Source: an uncultured Devosia sp.
GTDB taxonomy: Bacteria > Pseudomonadota > Alphaproteobacteria > Rhizobiales > Devosiaceae
Assembly (NCBI RefSeq): GCF_946479885.1
Contig: NZ_CAMLHM010000030.1
Coordinates: 1-45,998, forward strand
DNA: 45,998 bases
Direction: 5' to 3'
Shown here: piece by piece, positions 8,354-18,358 of the stretch
How the letters are laid out: each line of letters begins with the position of its first letter
Numbering within the stretch: position 1 is the stretch's first letter
The notes under the pieces: generated by a model
The model's database searches: none
What the model saw: the letters and a program-made list of their open reading frames with translations, nothing else
What the model was told of the DNA's origin: nothing
Translations under genes and position numbers: made by a program

Positions 8354-8854
8354 GTGTCCGACTTCGTCCTGCGCCCGTTTTCCTGGTCCGATGTGCCCGC
8401 CATCACGGCCGTCTACAGCCACTATGTCCATAACTCGGTGGCCACGTTCGACATCGAGGCGCCTAGCGAGAGCTTCATGGCCGAAAAGTTCGGCCACATA
8501 CAGGCGCAGGGTCACCCCATCGTCATGGCAGAGGGGCGCGACGGCAAGCTGCTCGGCTACAGCTACGCTTCCGTCTATCGGCCGCGACCCGCCTATCGCT
8601 TCACCTGCGAAAACTCGGTCTACTGCGCCCCGGACGCGCAGGGACGGGGCCTGGGCTCCGCGATGATGGCCGAGGTGATCACCCAGTCACAGGCCTTCGG
8701 CTTCAAGCAGATGATTGCCGTCATCACCGCCGAGGGCGCCGGCTCGATCCGTCTGCACGAAAAGCTCGGCTTCCGCCACATCGGCCGCCATGAAGCACTC
8801 GGCTTCAAGTTCGACCGCTGGCTGGACATCGTCCACATGCAAAAGGCTCTGTAA
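8354..8854 (+). CDS. GNAT N-acetyltransferase, phosphinothricin acetyltransferase-like
   Basis: The 166-residue protein has the single GNAT fold typical of PAT/MnaT enzymes: N-terminal LRPFSWSDVPAI, then YSHYVHNSVATFD (the family's Y-x-x-x-V-x-x-x-x-x-F/T-F segment), the acetyl-CoA loop AQGRGLGSAMM and a C-terminal LHEKLGFRHIGR. Relatives N-acetylate phosphinothricin, methionine sulfone/sulfoximine or other amino acids; the substrate here is not known. I place the start at GTG 8354, since an in-frame GTG at 8321 lies inside a transcription terminator; no strong Shine-Dalgarno sequence is seen. The stop codon abuts the GTG start of the GrpB gene, so the two are probably co-transcribed. Confidence 0.82.
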   Translation: MSDFVLRPFSWSDVPAITAVYSHYVHNSVATFDIEAPSESFMAEKFGHIQAQGHPIVMAEGRDGKLLGYSYASVYRPRPAYRFTCENSVYCAPDAQGRGLGSAMMAEVITQSQAFGFKQMIAVITAEGAGSIRLHEKLGFRHIGRHEALGFKFDRWLDIVHMQKAL

Positions 8855-9397
8855 GTGGCGCCCGGCCCGGACCAAGGTGCTCCGCTAGGCCTCCGACACA
8901 ATCAGAACCTTCTGGTCGCATACGACGCCAGCTGGCCTGCGGAATTCGAAGCCGAAAGGGTGAGGCTGGCGCGGGCGTTGCACCCAACGGCCCGAGCTAT
9001 AGAGCACTATGGCTCAACCTCCGTCCCGGGTCTTCCCGCCAAACCCATCCTGGACATACTGGTGGGCGTGTCACCGCTGTCCGATTGGGTGGCCTGCCAC
9101 GATCCTCTCCTGCAACTGGGCTACGACTATGCTGAAAGTGCGGGCGTGCCCGGCCATCACATCTTCGGGCGTGGTCGCGATCGGAGCGAACGCACCCACC
9201 TGGTGCATGTAGTCGAGTTCGGCGGAGAGAGCTGGACGTCCAACCTGGCCTTTCGCGATGCCCTTCGCCGCGATGACCAGTTGCGGGACAGCTACCTCGC
9301 CCTCAAGCAACAAGCCGTTGCCGCCGCGCCAGAGGGACGCGCTGCCTACAACGCACAGAAGCAGGCCTTCATTGCCGCCATCAAGGCCCGGTTGTAG
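8855..9397 (+). CDS. GrpB family protein (UPF0157, nucleotidyltransferase-like)
   Basis: The 180-residue protein matches the GrpB/UPF0157 family: N-terminal VAYDASWPAEFEAE, then HYGSTSVPGLPAKPILDILV, a G-S-x(n)-D-x-D/L arrangement like the nucleotidyltransferase active site, followed by HLVHVVEFGGESW and a C-terminal helix with ALKQQ. No biochemical role is established for the family; it is often found as a stand-alone gene or fused to CoaE. The GTG start immediately follows the acetyltransferase stop codon (TAAGTG), which suggests translational coupling. It converges with the next acetyltransferase gene, leaving only 4 bp between them. Confidence 0.85.
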   Translation: MAPGPDQGAPLGLRHNQNLLVAYDASWPAEFEAERVRLARALHPTARAIEHYGSTSVPGLPAKPILDILVGVSPLSDWVACHDPLLQLGYDYAESAGVPGHHIFGRGRDRSERTHLVHVVEFGGESWTSNLAFRDALRRDDQLRDSYLALKQQAVAAAPEGRAAYNAQKQAFIAAIKARL

Positions 9398-9401
9398 CCC
9401 G

Positions 9402-9872
9402 CTACAGCCGCTTGCGCATGCGGTGGCCTTCGCCGCCCATGCAGGCGACGGGCGCCGCGTCCTCGCTCCAGCCCGCCGCGTGATAGAAGGCGCGGGCCGT
9501 CGCCGTACTGGTCAATTGCGCCTCGACCACACCATGGCGGCGCAGCTCGGCTTCGAGCGCAGCAAGCAGCGCCTTGCTGACGCCGCGAAAGCGGGCGGCG
9601 GGGTCGACATAGTTGAGCGACACTTCGCCATTGCCAGGAACCACGGCGCCGACTGCGGCAACGCGACCGTCCAGTTCGGCTACCAGCATGCGCAGCATCG
9701 GATTGGCCAGCATGGCGCTGACACCCTCGGGCGTCTTGTTGGCCGTCCAGGTCGCCAGCCGCTCGGGCGACTGGCCGTGATCGGCATGGCAGAGTTCGGT
9801 GATCGAGGCGATGAGCACGCGGCTCATGCCGGGTACGTCAGCCGCGGTGGCCGGACGGACGAGGATGCTCAT
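9402..9872 (-). CDS. GNAT family N-acetyltransferase
   Basis: The 156-residue protein has a GNAT layout: N-terminal ILVRPATAADVPGMSRV, a central beta strand LVAELDGRVAAVGAV, VSLNYVDPAARFRG and a C-terminal FYHAAGW. The acetyl-CoA loop reads ARFRGVSKALL, with Ser where the usual second Gly of R-x-x-G-x-G/A stands, as in a known subset of small GNATs. The substrate cannot be inferred. Its ATG overlaps the TGA of the DUF2794 gene (ATGA, 9869-9872), so the two form a coupled minus-strand unit; this linkage is the only clue to its role. Confidence 0.85.
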   Translation of the reverse strand: MSILVRPATAADVPGMSRVLIASITELCHADHGQSPERLATWTANKTPEGVSAMLANPMLRMLVAELDGRVAAVGAVVPGNGEVSLNYVDPAARFRGVSKALLAALEAELRRHGVVEAQLTSTATARAFYHAAGWSEDAAPVACMGGEGHRMRKRL

Positions 9873-10261
9873 CCCACCACGGCCAATTGTGGATCGAGCA
9901 CCCGCAGCACCAGCGCCAGGTCATGCCCGCGCTTGAGGATGCGGCCCTGCTGGTTGGTCACCGCATATTGCCCCTGGCGGTTGCGCAGGCGCGGGGTCTT
10001 TTCGATGATGAAGAGCGGACGTTCGGACATCCGCGCATAGACGGAAAACACCGCGCGCTCGCGCAGGAAATCCATGGCATAGTCGCGCCACTCGCCCTGT
10101 CCGACCTTGCGGCCATAAACCGAGAGGATGAGCTGGAGCTCCTTGCGGTCAAAGGCAATAGCGACGGGGAGCTTGCTTTGCGCCGGGCGCGCTGGGGCCT
10201 CGCCGGCGGCATGGACCAGCGACAGGCTGACCGTCTTGTCCTGTGGTGGGCTACCCTGCAC
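9869..10261 (-). CDS. DUF2794 domain protein
   Basis: The product (about 130 residues) is clearly the DUF2794 family of alphaproteobacteria: IAFDRKELQLILSVYGRKVGQGEWRDYAMDF, followed by AVFSVYARMSERPLFIIEK, then RQGQYAVTNQQGRILKRGHDL and LVLRVLD. The family's function is unknown. The start is uncertain: GTG at 10261 has CGGAG about 11 nt upstream, while a TTG at 10288 would add nine residues and has no ribosome-binding site; no in-frame ATG exists. The conserved domain begins about 30 residues in, so either choice leaves it intact. It is translationally coupled to the GNAT gene downstream, and its upstream region holds a candidate opposite-strand RNA. Confidence 0.82.
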   Translation of the reverse strand: MQGSPPQDKTVSLSLVHAAGEAPARPAQSKLPVAIAFDRKELQLILSVYGRKVGQGEWRDYAMDFLRERAVFSVYARMSERPLFIIEKTPRLRNRQGQYAVTNQQGRILKRGHDLALVLRVLDPQLAVVG

Positions 10262-10404
10262 CAGTGGATCGACTCCGGGACATCTCAATCGTCAACGCAC
10301 TGTCATGATTGCGGCATTCGCCTTCGGATGCAAGGGCCAGATGCGGCGGCGCAAATACCCCATTTTGGTCACAGTTTGTCCCTGCCCCCGCCCGAATGGG
10401 GCGT

Positions 10405-10546
10405 CAGCCTCTGACCATTGCCTCCAGTGGCTGGCATCCGGGCCGACCGAGCCCCCAAACCCAGAAGCCTGGGTGTCAGCCGCCCTTATTTTGAGTTGAC
10501 CAGTCAGAACTTACCCGTCCCTGCCCCCAGGGACGGGTTTTCTTTT
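10405..10546 (+). ncRNA. Candidate structured small RNA with its own terminator
   Basis: The gap between two minus-strand genes contains plus-strand structure. Bases 10429-10442 pair without interruption with 10468-10481 (14 bp, four of them G-U), and TCTGAC 10410-10415 pairs with GTCAGA 10503-10508 beneath a large internal loop. This is followed by a textbook terminator at 10513-10546. The G-U pairs hold only for a plus-strand transcript, and the T-tract is also on the plus strand. I recognise no known RNA family: there is no SRP, tmRNA or RNase P signature, and 6S was considered but is not supported. No clear promoter was found and the 5' end is a guess. Confidence 0.35.
10513..10546 (+). 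terminator. Strong rho-independent terminator, plus strand
   Basis: ACCCGTCCCTG (10513-10523) pairs perfectly with CAGGGACGGGT (10528-10538) around a CCCC loop and is followed by TTTTCTTTT. No plus-strand protein gene ends before it: the nearest genes on both sides are on the minus strand, and the minus-strand side lacks a T-tract. It therefore points to a plus-strand non-coding transcript. Confidence 0.85.
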
Positions 10547-10551
10547 GTCGC

Positions 10552-11289
10552 TCAGGGCTCGTAGGTGGCGGCACCCAGAATCGGGCCGGGCAGGCCGCTC
10601 TTTTCCTGTTGCACGATCACGGCAATGCCGCTGCTGCCATCGCTCAGGATTTCGGGCAGCGGCAGCTTGAGGCTGGCGCCAGTGGCCCCTTCCCACATGC
10701 CCAGCGCCTGCCGGCTGGTCACCACCTGGGTATAGACCATGGCCTTGCCCGCATTCTCGCCCTTGTCGATGGCGACATCGGCCCGGTCGAGATACGTCAC
10801 CATCCAGACCACCGCATCATCGAGGCTGGTATTGGGCGGAATGGTCACCTCGAGCGTGTCGCCATCACGCACCAGCTCCACGCCCAGTGGCAGTGCTGCG
10901 CCGTCGAGCGCCCCATGCACCTCGCCCCGCCGCGAGCCGACGACGCCCTTGGCGCCATTGACCACCATCTGCGGCGTATAGATGCGCGAGGATCCCCAGC
11001 TCTTGGCATAGGCACGCTGGCGATCGGAAAATTCCTGGCTGCCGAACGTGTCTTCCCAGCCCACATAGTCCCAGTAGTCGACATGGTAGGCGAGCGCCAC
11101 CACGTCGCCTTCTTCGGCGAGGCCGGTCAGCAGCGCATCGGCCGGCGGGCACTGGGCACAGCCCTGGCTGGTGAACAATTCCACCACCGCCTTGGGGCGC
11201 GTGCGCGTGCTTTCGGCACTGGTCGACTGGGCCAGGGCAAGCAGCGTCACGATGCCCAGAGCGGTGCCAAGGAAGGGTCTTGCAATCAT
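10552..11289 (-). CDS. DUF1223 family secreted thioredoxin-like protein
   Basis: The 245-residue protein starts with a signal peptide (hydrophobic residues 5-20, cleavage near TSA-ES). It then shows the DUF1223 signature VVELFTSQGCAQCPPAD with a C-x2-C pair (C44, C47) at the end of the first beta strand of a thioredoxin-like fold, followed by HVDYWDYVGWEDTFGS and YTPQMVVNG, which are both highly conserved in the family. It is presumably periplasmic, with a redox or metal-related role; no activity is established for the family. The ATG at 11289 is preferred to a TTG at 11331 because it places the signal peptide at the start. It follows the HAD gene by 38 bp, probably in one transcript. Confidence 0.85.
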   Translation of the reverse strand: MIARPFLGTALGIVTLLALAQSTSAESTRTRPKAVVELFTSQGCAQCPPADALLTGLAEEGDVVALAYHVDYWDYVGWEDTFGSQEFSDRQRAYAKSWGSSRIYTPQMVVNGAKGVVGSRRGEVHGALDGAALPLGVELVRDGDTLEVTIPPNTSLDDAVVWMVTYLDRADVAIDKGENAGKAMVYTQVVTSRQALGMWEGATGASLKLPLPEILSDGSSGIAVIVQQEKSGLPGPILGAATYEP

Positions 11290-11327
11290 GGGCAAGGTTG
11301 TAAGCTGGCCCAGCCGGGACCCGCCAG

Positions 11328-12002
11328 TCAAAAGAGGGTGAGAAGGTGAACTTTGGCGGCTGCTGTGACCTCGGCCATCGACGCGCAGATTTGCGCCGCC
11401 CCGGCCTCAAGCAGCGCCTGGCCGAGGCCATCATAAGCGTGGCCGGCCCCGATAAAGCCCAGCACCGTCATATTGGCTCGCCGCGCCGCCGTAACGCCGG
11501 CCACCGAATCCTCGACGACCAGACAGCGGGCGGGATCGCACCCCATCTGCGCCGCGGCATGGAGGAAAACATCCGGTGCTGGTTTGGAACGCCTGACCTG
11601 GCTGGCCGAGAACACATACGGATCGACCAGGTCGAGCATCCCGGCATGGTCGAGATTGGTCCGCAAAGCCTCCAGTCTCGTGGACGACGCCACGCAGATC
11701 TCTGCGCCGAACGCCCGCAGCGCCCCGATGGCCTCACCCGCCCCGGCTATGGCCATCAGGTCCGTAGCGAAGCGGCGCTTGCACTCTTCGGCGATGGTCT
11801 GCAGCCAGTCCGCCGGCTCGTCGAAGCCGATTTCGGCTGAAATGGTGTTCCAGGCCTCCCGATGTGTCACGCCGGTAAAGCGCCGGGCAATGTCGCCGGG
11901 CGTGGTGGGATGCCCCAGGCGCGTCAGCGCTTCGGCATCGACGGCACAATAGATGACCTCGCTGTCGATCAGCACGCCATCGCAGTCGAAAATGACCAGC
12001 AT
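11328..12002 (-). CDS. HAD-superfamily phosphatase, beta-phosphoglucomutase-like subfamily
   Basis: The 224-residue protein has the four HAD motifs in order: FDCDGVLIDSE (nucleophile Asp5 and general acid/base Asp7), VASSTRLEAL (motif II Ser), KPAPDVF (motif III Lys) and VVEDSVAGV (motif IV acidic pair). A helical cap domain lies between motifs I and II, as in subfamily IA enzymes such as phosphoglycolate phosphatase, YniC-type sugar phosphatases and beta-phosphoglucomutase. The exact substrate is not predictable, although the cap sequence and the DCDGVLIDSE form favour a sugar-phosphate phosphatase. It sits between a GNAT gene and the DUF1223 gene, all on the minus strand. Confidence 0.85.
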   Translation of the reverse strand: MLVIFDCDGVLIDSEVIYCAVDAEALTRLGHPTTPGDIARRFTGVTHREAWNTISAEIGFDEPADWLQTIAEECKRRFATDLMAIAGAGEAIGALRAFGAEICVASSTRLEALRTNLDHAGMLDLVDPYVFSASQVRRSKPAPDVFLHAAAQMGCDPARCLVVEDSVAGVTAARRANMTVLGFIGAGHAYDGLGQALLEAGAAQICASMAEVTAAAKVHLLTLF

Positions 12003-12035
12003 CAGAGCCTGTCTCCTCTGTCGCCAGCACCGATA

Positions 12036-12596
12036 TCAGACCCCGCCGACAGCGCGCCAGTGTTCCGCCGTGATCGCATAGATGGCGGCGTCGAATTCAT
12101 CCTCGCCGTCGCGCAACCGCGCCTCGTGGTCGAAACTCATGCCCAGCCGCCGCATCACGGCGATAGAGCGGTGGTTGGGCACGTCGGCCATGGAGATGAT
12201 GCGCTGGCGCCCCAGCGACCCGAAACCATGGTCGAGCCAGGCCGTGGCCGCCTCGGTGGCATAGCCCAGCCCCCAGAATTGCGGAAAGAACCGCCAGCCC
12301 ACCTGCAGGTCGTCGGGATACCACTGCTCGACCGAGAGACCGGCAATGCCCAAAAACCGGCCGTCGGCGCGGCGTTCGACCGCCAGCATGCCATAGCCGT
12401 GCTCGATCTGGCTCATATTGGCGCCGCGCGCCGCCGCCTCGGTGCGCGCATGGCTCCACAAGCCGCCCAGATATTGCATCACCAGCGGATCATCACCCAG
12501 CGCCTGATAGACCGGCAGGTCATCGCGCCGGAACGACCGCAGGATCAACCGCCCGGTGGTGCAGAGCGGCGCGCCGCCCCACATGTCGTCACTCAT
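12036..12596 (-). CDS. GNAT acetyltransferase, RimJ/RimL-like
   Basis: The 186-residue protein belongs to the RimJ/RimL/YdaF group of GNATs: LCTTGRLILRSFRRDDLP at the N-terminus, a central FLGIAGLSVEQWYPDDLQVGW, the acetyl-CoA loop FWGLGYATEAATAWLDHGF and the closing VPNHRSIAVMRRLGMSF, all very typical. Members acetylate ribosomal protein N-termini, antibiotics or amines; the substrate is unknown here. The ATG at 12596 has GGGAGGAG close upstream, so the longer in-frame start at 12644 was rejected (it also lies inside the acnA terminator). It is downstream of acnA but separated from it by that terminator. Confidence 0.85.
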   Translation of the reverse strand: MSDDMWGGAPLCTTGRLILRSFRRDDLPVYQALGDDPLVMQYLGGLWSHARTEAAARGANMSQIEHGYGMLAVERRADGRFLGIAGLSVEQWYPDDLQVGWRFFPQFWGLGYATEAATAWLDHGFGSLGRQRIISMADVPNHRSIAVMRRLGMSFDHEARLRDGEDEFDAAIYAITAEHWRAVGGV

Positions 12597-12613
12597 TGGC
12601 TCCTCCCCAGCCC

Positions 12614-12645
12614 CAAACAAAAATGGCGGCCCGGAGGCCGCCATT
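12614..12645 (-). terminator. Rho-independent terminator of acnA
   Basis: Read on the minus strand, AATGGCGGCC (12645-12636) pairs perfectly with its complement at 12631-12622 around a 4-nt loop and runs into TTTTGTTTG. It begins 23 nt after the acnA stop codon. Confidence 0.85.
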
Positions 12646-12667
12646 GCAACTGTTATGTCGAACCACC

Positions 12668-15340
<2,673 letters not shown>

Positions 15341-15511
15341 GGTTTCCGCCCTTTAGTGTCGCTTGCGGCAGGCGCGCCGGCCAGGGCCAAAATTGCCCGA
15401 AAACCGCTCAACAGCGCTGCCTTTGCTGGAATGACTCCAAACTATAGGGGCTTATAGAGAAAGACGATTGCCCTTGCCAGTGTCGGCTTGGCTCCAATAC
15501 GAGAAGGGGTC
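15341..15511. promoter_or_regulatory. Divergent acnA/ccmA promoter region
   Basis: This 171-bp gap must hold the promoters of acnA (minus) and the ccm operon (plus). It contains an imperfect AT-flanked palindrome, CTATA-GGGGCT-TATAG (15442-15457), in an otherwise GC-rich stretch, and this could contribute a -10 element to either side. GAAGGGGTC just before 15512 is the ccmA ribosome-binding site. I cannot assign -35/-10 boxes with confidence and recognise no iron-regulator box. Confidence 0.4.
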
Positions 15512-16159
15512 ATGACTATCAGGCAAGTCTTCCCCCCGCTGAGCCTTGTTGCCACCGGCCTCGTCTGCGGGCGCGGCGGCATGGCTTTGACGCAGGAATT
15601 GACCTTTTCGGCCGCGCCGGGCCAGTGCCTGCTGCTGCGCGGACCCAACGGATCGGGCAAGACCACCCTGCTGCTGACGCTGGCGGGTGTCATCGCGCCG
15701 CTTGCAGGCCGTTTCGCGCTCGACGGCGGCGACGGGGACGAGCGCCGGCTGCATTATTGCGGCCATCGCAACGCCATCAAGCCGCGTCTCAGCGTACTGG
15801 AGAATCTCGAGTTCTGGCGCTCGGTCAACGGCGCCACCGGCGAGCCGGCTGCCGCGGCCCTCGATGCGGTCGGACTGGCAGCGCTGGCCCATCTCGATGC
15901 CGGCTATCTCTCGGCGGGGCAGACCCGCCGGCTGGCTTTAGCCCGGCTGGTGGTGAGCCATCGCCCGCTCTGGCTACTCGATGAACCGACCGCGGCGCTT
16001 GACGTCGAAGGCCACGAGCTGGTGACCCGCCTGCTCGACAGCCACCTCGACCAGGGCGGCAGCGCCATATCGGCCACGCACGACCCCATCACCCTGCCCG
16101 ATCCCGGTCGCATGGAAACCCTGGTTCTGGGCGCCAGAAATCCCGGAGACGGGCCATGA
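15512..16159 (+). CDS. ccmA: Haem exporter ATPase CcmA
   Basis: The 215-residue ABC ATPase has the Walker A motif GPNGSGKT (residues 44-51), the signature LSAGQTRRLALARL and Walker B WLLDEPTAALD. The degenerate signature (LSAGQ with RRLALARL) and the short length are typical of CcmA. With CcmB and CcmC it forms the ATP-driven system that releases haem-loaded CcmE for cytochrome c maturation at the inner membrane. The ATG at 15512 has GAAGGGG upstream; a TTG at 15488 is rejected. The stop overlaps the ccmB start (ATGATG), so the two subunits are translationally coupled. Confidence 0.95.
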   Translation: MTIRQVFPPLSLVATGLVCGRGGMALTQELTFSAAPGQCLLLRGPNGSGKTTLLLTLAGVIAPLAGRFALDGGDGDERRLHYCGHRNAIKPRLSVLENLEFWRSVNGATGEPAAAALDAVGLAALAHLDAGYLSAGQTRRLALARLVVSHRPLWLLDEPTAALDVEGHELVTRLLDSHLDQGGSAISATHDPITLPDPGRMETLVLGARNPGDGP

Positions 16160-16809
16160 TGGCGTTCCGGGCCATGCTGATGCGCGAACTGCGGCTGGCG
16201 CTGCGCGGCGGCGGCGACGTGCTGACGCTGGTGCTGTTCTTCGTCATCGTCGGCGCCATCGTGCCCTTTGCCGTCGGTCCCGATCGGGCGCTGCTGGCCC
16301 GCATCGCGCCGGGCATCGTGTGGATCGCGGCCTTCCTCGCCATGCTGCTCGGTCTCGATCGGCTGTTCCGTCCCGATCACGAGGACGGCGCGCTCATCCT
16401 GCTGCGCCAGGCCGACTTGTCACTCGGCGCGGTCGTTGCCGCGAAATTGATCGTGCATTGGGCGGTCTCCGCCCTGCCGCTGATCGTCGCCAGTCCCTTC
16501 CTTGCCATGCTGCTGGCCATGGATGTCGACACCTTCTGGCGCATGCTGATCTCGTTGGCTCTCGGCACCCCGGCGCTGGCGGCGTTCGGCGCCGTGGGCG
16601 CGGCGGTGACCGTTTCCATCAAGCGCGGCGGGCTGATCGCGCCGATCCTCATCGCGCCGCTCTCCATTCCCGTGCTGATCTTCGGGACCGGCAGCATCAC
16701 CGCCACGCAATCAGGCGCCGCTTTGCTGTTTCTTGCGGCATTGAGCCTCATGGCCGTGGCACTGGCTCCCTTTGCCGCCGCCCTTGCGATAAGTTCGGGC
16801 GAGGACTAG
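16156..16809 (+). CDS. ccmB: Haem exporter membrane subunit CcmB
   Basis: The 217-residue protein has six hydrophobic segments and the CcmB pattern: an N-terminal FRAMLMRELRLALRGGGD, LFFVIVGAIVPFAVGPD, then WIAAFLAMLLGLDRLFRPDHEDGAL, in which the DxxDGAL-like loop is characteristic. It is the membrane partner of CcmA in the CcmABCD complex that handles haem bound to CcmE. The ATG at 16156 overlaps the ccmA TGA by 4 nt. The gene is followed by ccmC after 12 nt. Confidence 0.95.
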   Translation: MMAFRAMLMRELRLALRGGGDVLTLVLFFVIVGAIVPFAVGPDRALLARIAPGIVWIAAFLAMLLGLDRLFRPDHEDGALILLRQADLSLGAVVAAKLIVHWAVSALPLIVASPFLAMLLAMDVDTFWRMLISLALGTPALAAFGAVGAAVTVSIKRGGLIAPILIAPLSIPVLIFGTGSITATQSGAALLFLAALSLMAVALAPFAAALAISSGED

Positions 16810-16821
16810 AGCCATCGCACC

Positions 16822-17583
16822 ATGAGCATAGACACCACACCCAAGCAGAACTGGTGGAGCCGCATCGCCCATCCGGGGCAGTTCGTCACCTGGACGCGGC
16901 CGCTGCTGTGGCCGCTGACCATCCTGACCGCGCTGCTCTTTGTGGTGGGGCTCTATTTTGCCTTCTTCAATTCGCCCGCCGACTACCAGATGGGCGATAC
17001 CGTGCGCATCATGTATGTCCACGTGCCCAATGCCTGGCTCAGCCAGTTCGTCTATGGCGTGATGGCCGTTTCGGCCCTCGGCACCCTGGTCTGGCGCCAC
17101 CCGATGGCCGACGTGTCGATGAAGTCGGCCGCTCCGCTGGGTGCCCTTTTCACCGCGCTGGCTCTGTTCACCGGCGCGCTCTGGGGTCGCCCGACCTGGG
17201 GCACGTTCTGGGAGTGGGACGGCCGCATGACATCCACGCTGGTCCTGCTCTTCATCTATCTGGGGATCATTGCCCTGTGGCGGGCCTTTGACGACCAGTT
17301 GCGCGCCGCGCGGGTCATTGCCGTCTTCACGCTGATCGGTGCGGTCAATATACCGATCATCAAGTTCTCGGTGGATTGGTGGAGCACGCTGCACCAGCCG
17401 GCATCGGTGTTCCGTGCCGATGGTCCGCGCATGCCGGGCTCCATCCTGATCCCGCTTTTCGTGATGTTTTTCGCGTTTACATTCCTGTTCCTGACGCTGC
17501 ATCTCAAGGCCATGCATACCGAGGTCAAGCGCCGCCGGGTGATGACGCTGCAGCGCCGGATCGCGCAGGGAGCCGGCGCATGA
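16822..17583 (+). CDS. ccmC: Haem-handling membrane protein CcmC
   Basis: The 253-residue protein carries the tryptophan-rich haem-binding motif WGRPTWGTFWEWDGRMTS, matching the family consensus WGxxWxWDxRLT except for Met in place of Leu, flanked by six membrane helices. Periplasmic loop histidines (in YVHVPNAW and STLHQPASV) are the expected axial haem ligands. CcmC loads haem onto CcmE. The gene lies 12 nt after ccmB and its TGA overlaps the ATG of ccmD. Confidence 0.96.
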   Translation: MSIDTTPKQNWWSRIAHPGQFVTWTRPLLWPLTILTALLFVVGLYFAFFNSPADYQMGDTVRIMYVHVPNAWLSQFVYGVMAVSALGTLVWRHPMADVSMKSAAPLGALFTALALFTGALWGRPTWGTFWEWDGRMTSTLVLLFIYLGIIALWRAFDDQLRAARVIAVFTLIGAVNIPIIKFSVDWWSTLHQPASVFRADGPRMPGSILIPLFVMFFAFTFLFLTLHLKAMHTEVKRRRVMTLQRRIAQGAGA

Positions 17584-17723
17584 TCGACCTGGGACCCCAC
17601 GCCGTCTTCATCGTCTGGGCCTATATCGGCGTTATCGTGGGCGTCGCCGGGCTGATCGGCTGGACGCTGCTCGACGCCCGCGTCACCGCAAAAAAGCTTG
17701 CCGCGCTGGAAGCCCGCCGCTGA
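17580..17723 (+). CDS. ccmD: Small haem exporter subunit CcmD
   Basis: A 47-residue protein begins MIDLGPHAVFIVWAY, with one membrane helix (about residues 8-30) and a basic, Ala-rich tail ending in EARR. This is the usual size, topology and N-terminal pattern of CcmD (G-x-x-A-x-x-I/V-W-x-(A)-Y). It is too short for many gene finders. It starts inside the ccmC stop (ATGA, 17580-17583) and its TGA overlaps the ccmG ATG, so position and reading frame agree with the operon. CcmD is needed to release holo-CcmE from the CcmABC complex. Confidence 0.9.
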   Translation: MIDLGPHAVFIVWAYIGVIVGVAGLIGWTLLDARVTAKKLAALEARR

Positions 17724-18256
17724 TGCGCTATGTGCTGTTCGGCCTTCCGCTGGTCGCCCTGCTGGCTCTCGTGGCAGTCTTCGCCATGTCGATCGACCGC
17801 GATCCCGGCCTGGTGCGTTCGGTCCTGATCGACAAGCCGGCACCCGCTTTCGCCATGGCCGAGGTCCCCGAACTGGGAGTACCGGGCTTTGATACCGCTG
17901 GTCTCAAGGGCGACGTGACTGTCGTCAACGTCTTTGCCAGCTGGTGCATTCCCTGCCGCGACGAGCACCCGCTGCTGGTGGCGCTCAAGGAAGTCACCGG
18001 TGTCCGCCTCTTCGGCATAAACCAGGCCGACGCGCCGGAAAATGCGCGCACGTTCCTGAAGGAACTCGGCAATCCCTACGACGCCGTTGGCGCCGACCGC
18101 GACCGCCGCGTCTCCATCGACTGGGGCGTCTATGGCGTGCCGGAGACCTTCGTCGTGGATGCGAACGGGGTGATCACCTTCAAGCATGTCGGCCCGCTGA
18201 CGCCGGAAACGATCGAAACGGAATTGCTGCCGGCGATTGAGAAGGCGCGGAGCTAG
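17723..18256 (+). CDS. ccmG: Thiol:disulfide interchange protein CcmG/DsbE
   Basis: The 177-residue protein has an N-terminal membrane anchor (residues 4-22) and a periplasmic thioredoxin domain with the active site WCIPC (C75, C78), the GVPE-type cis-proline loop (YGVPETF) and a FGINQADAPE segment typical of CcmG. It reduces apocytochrome c cysteines for haem ligation. The ATG overlaps the ccmD TGA by one base. No ccmE, ccmF, ccmH or ccmI gene follows; a paired palindromic repeat ends the operon, so the ccmEFHI genes must lie elsewhere. Confidence 0.95.
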   Translation: MRYVLFGLPLVALLALVAVFAMSIDRDPGLVRSVLIDKPAPAFAMAEVPELGVPGFDTAGLKGDVTVVNVFASWCIPCRDEHPLLVALKEVTGVRLFGINQADAPENARTFLKELGNPYDAVGADRDRRVSIDWGVYGVPETFVVDANGVITFKHVGPLTPETIETELLPAIEKARS

Positions 18257-18267
18257 GTCTTCCAGTA

Positions 18268-18353
18268 GACCTCATCCTGAGCCTGTCGAAGGACGAGGTC
18301 GTGGCAGGATTTGCGTACCCGACCTCGTGGTTCGACAAGCTCATCATGAGGTC
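18268..18353. repeat. Paired palindromic repeat (REP/BIME-like), copy 3 (inverted)
   Basis: Unit Y (18268-18300) and unit Z (18321-18353) form the reverse complement of copy 1, including the spacer containing ATCCTGCC on the opposite strand. It lies between the convergent ccmG and DUF1674 genes. Unit Y here is the cleanest copy: GACCTC-a-TCCT pairs with AGGA-c-GAGGTC. Confidence 0.87.
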
Positions 18354-18358
18354 TCAGC

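Noticed and set aside
10309..10494. Small plus-strand ORF in the candidate sRNA region
   Set aside because: It would need a TTG start without a ribosome-binding site, and the 61-residue product is of unstructured Pro/Ser/Gly composition; a non-coding RNA explains the terminator better.
10405..10546. Identification of the candidate RNA as 6S RNA
   Set aside because: Size and a long hairpin with an internal loop are suggestive, but I cannot align the conserved bubble, and the usual neighbours (zapA and a 5-formyltetrahydrofolate cyclo-ligase gene) are absent.
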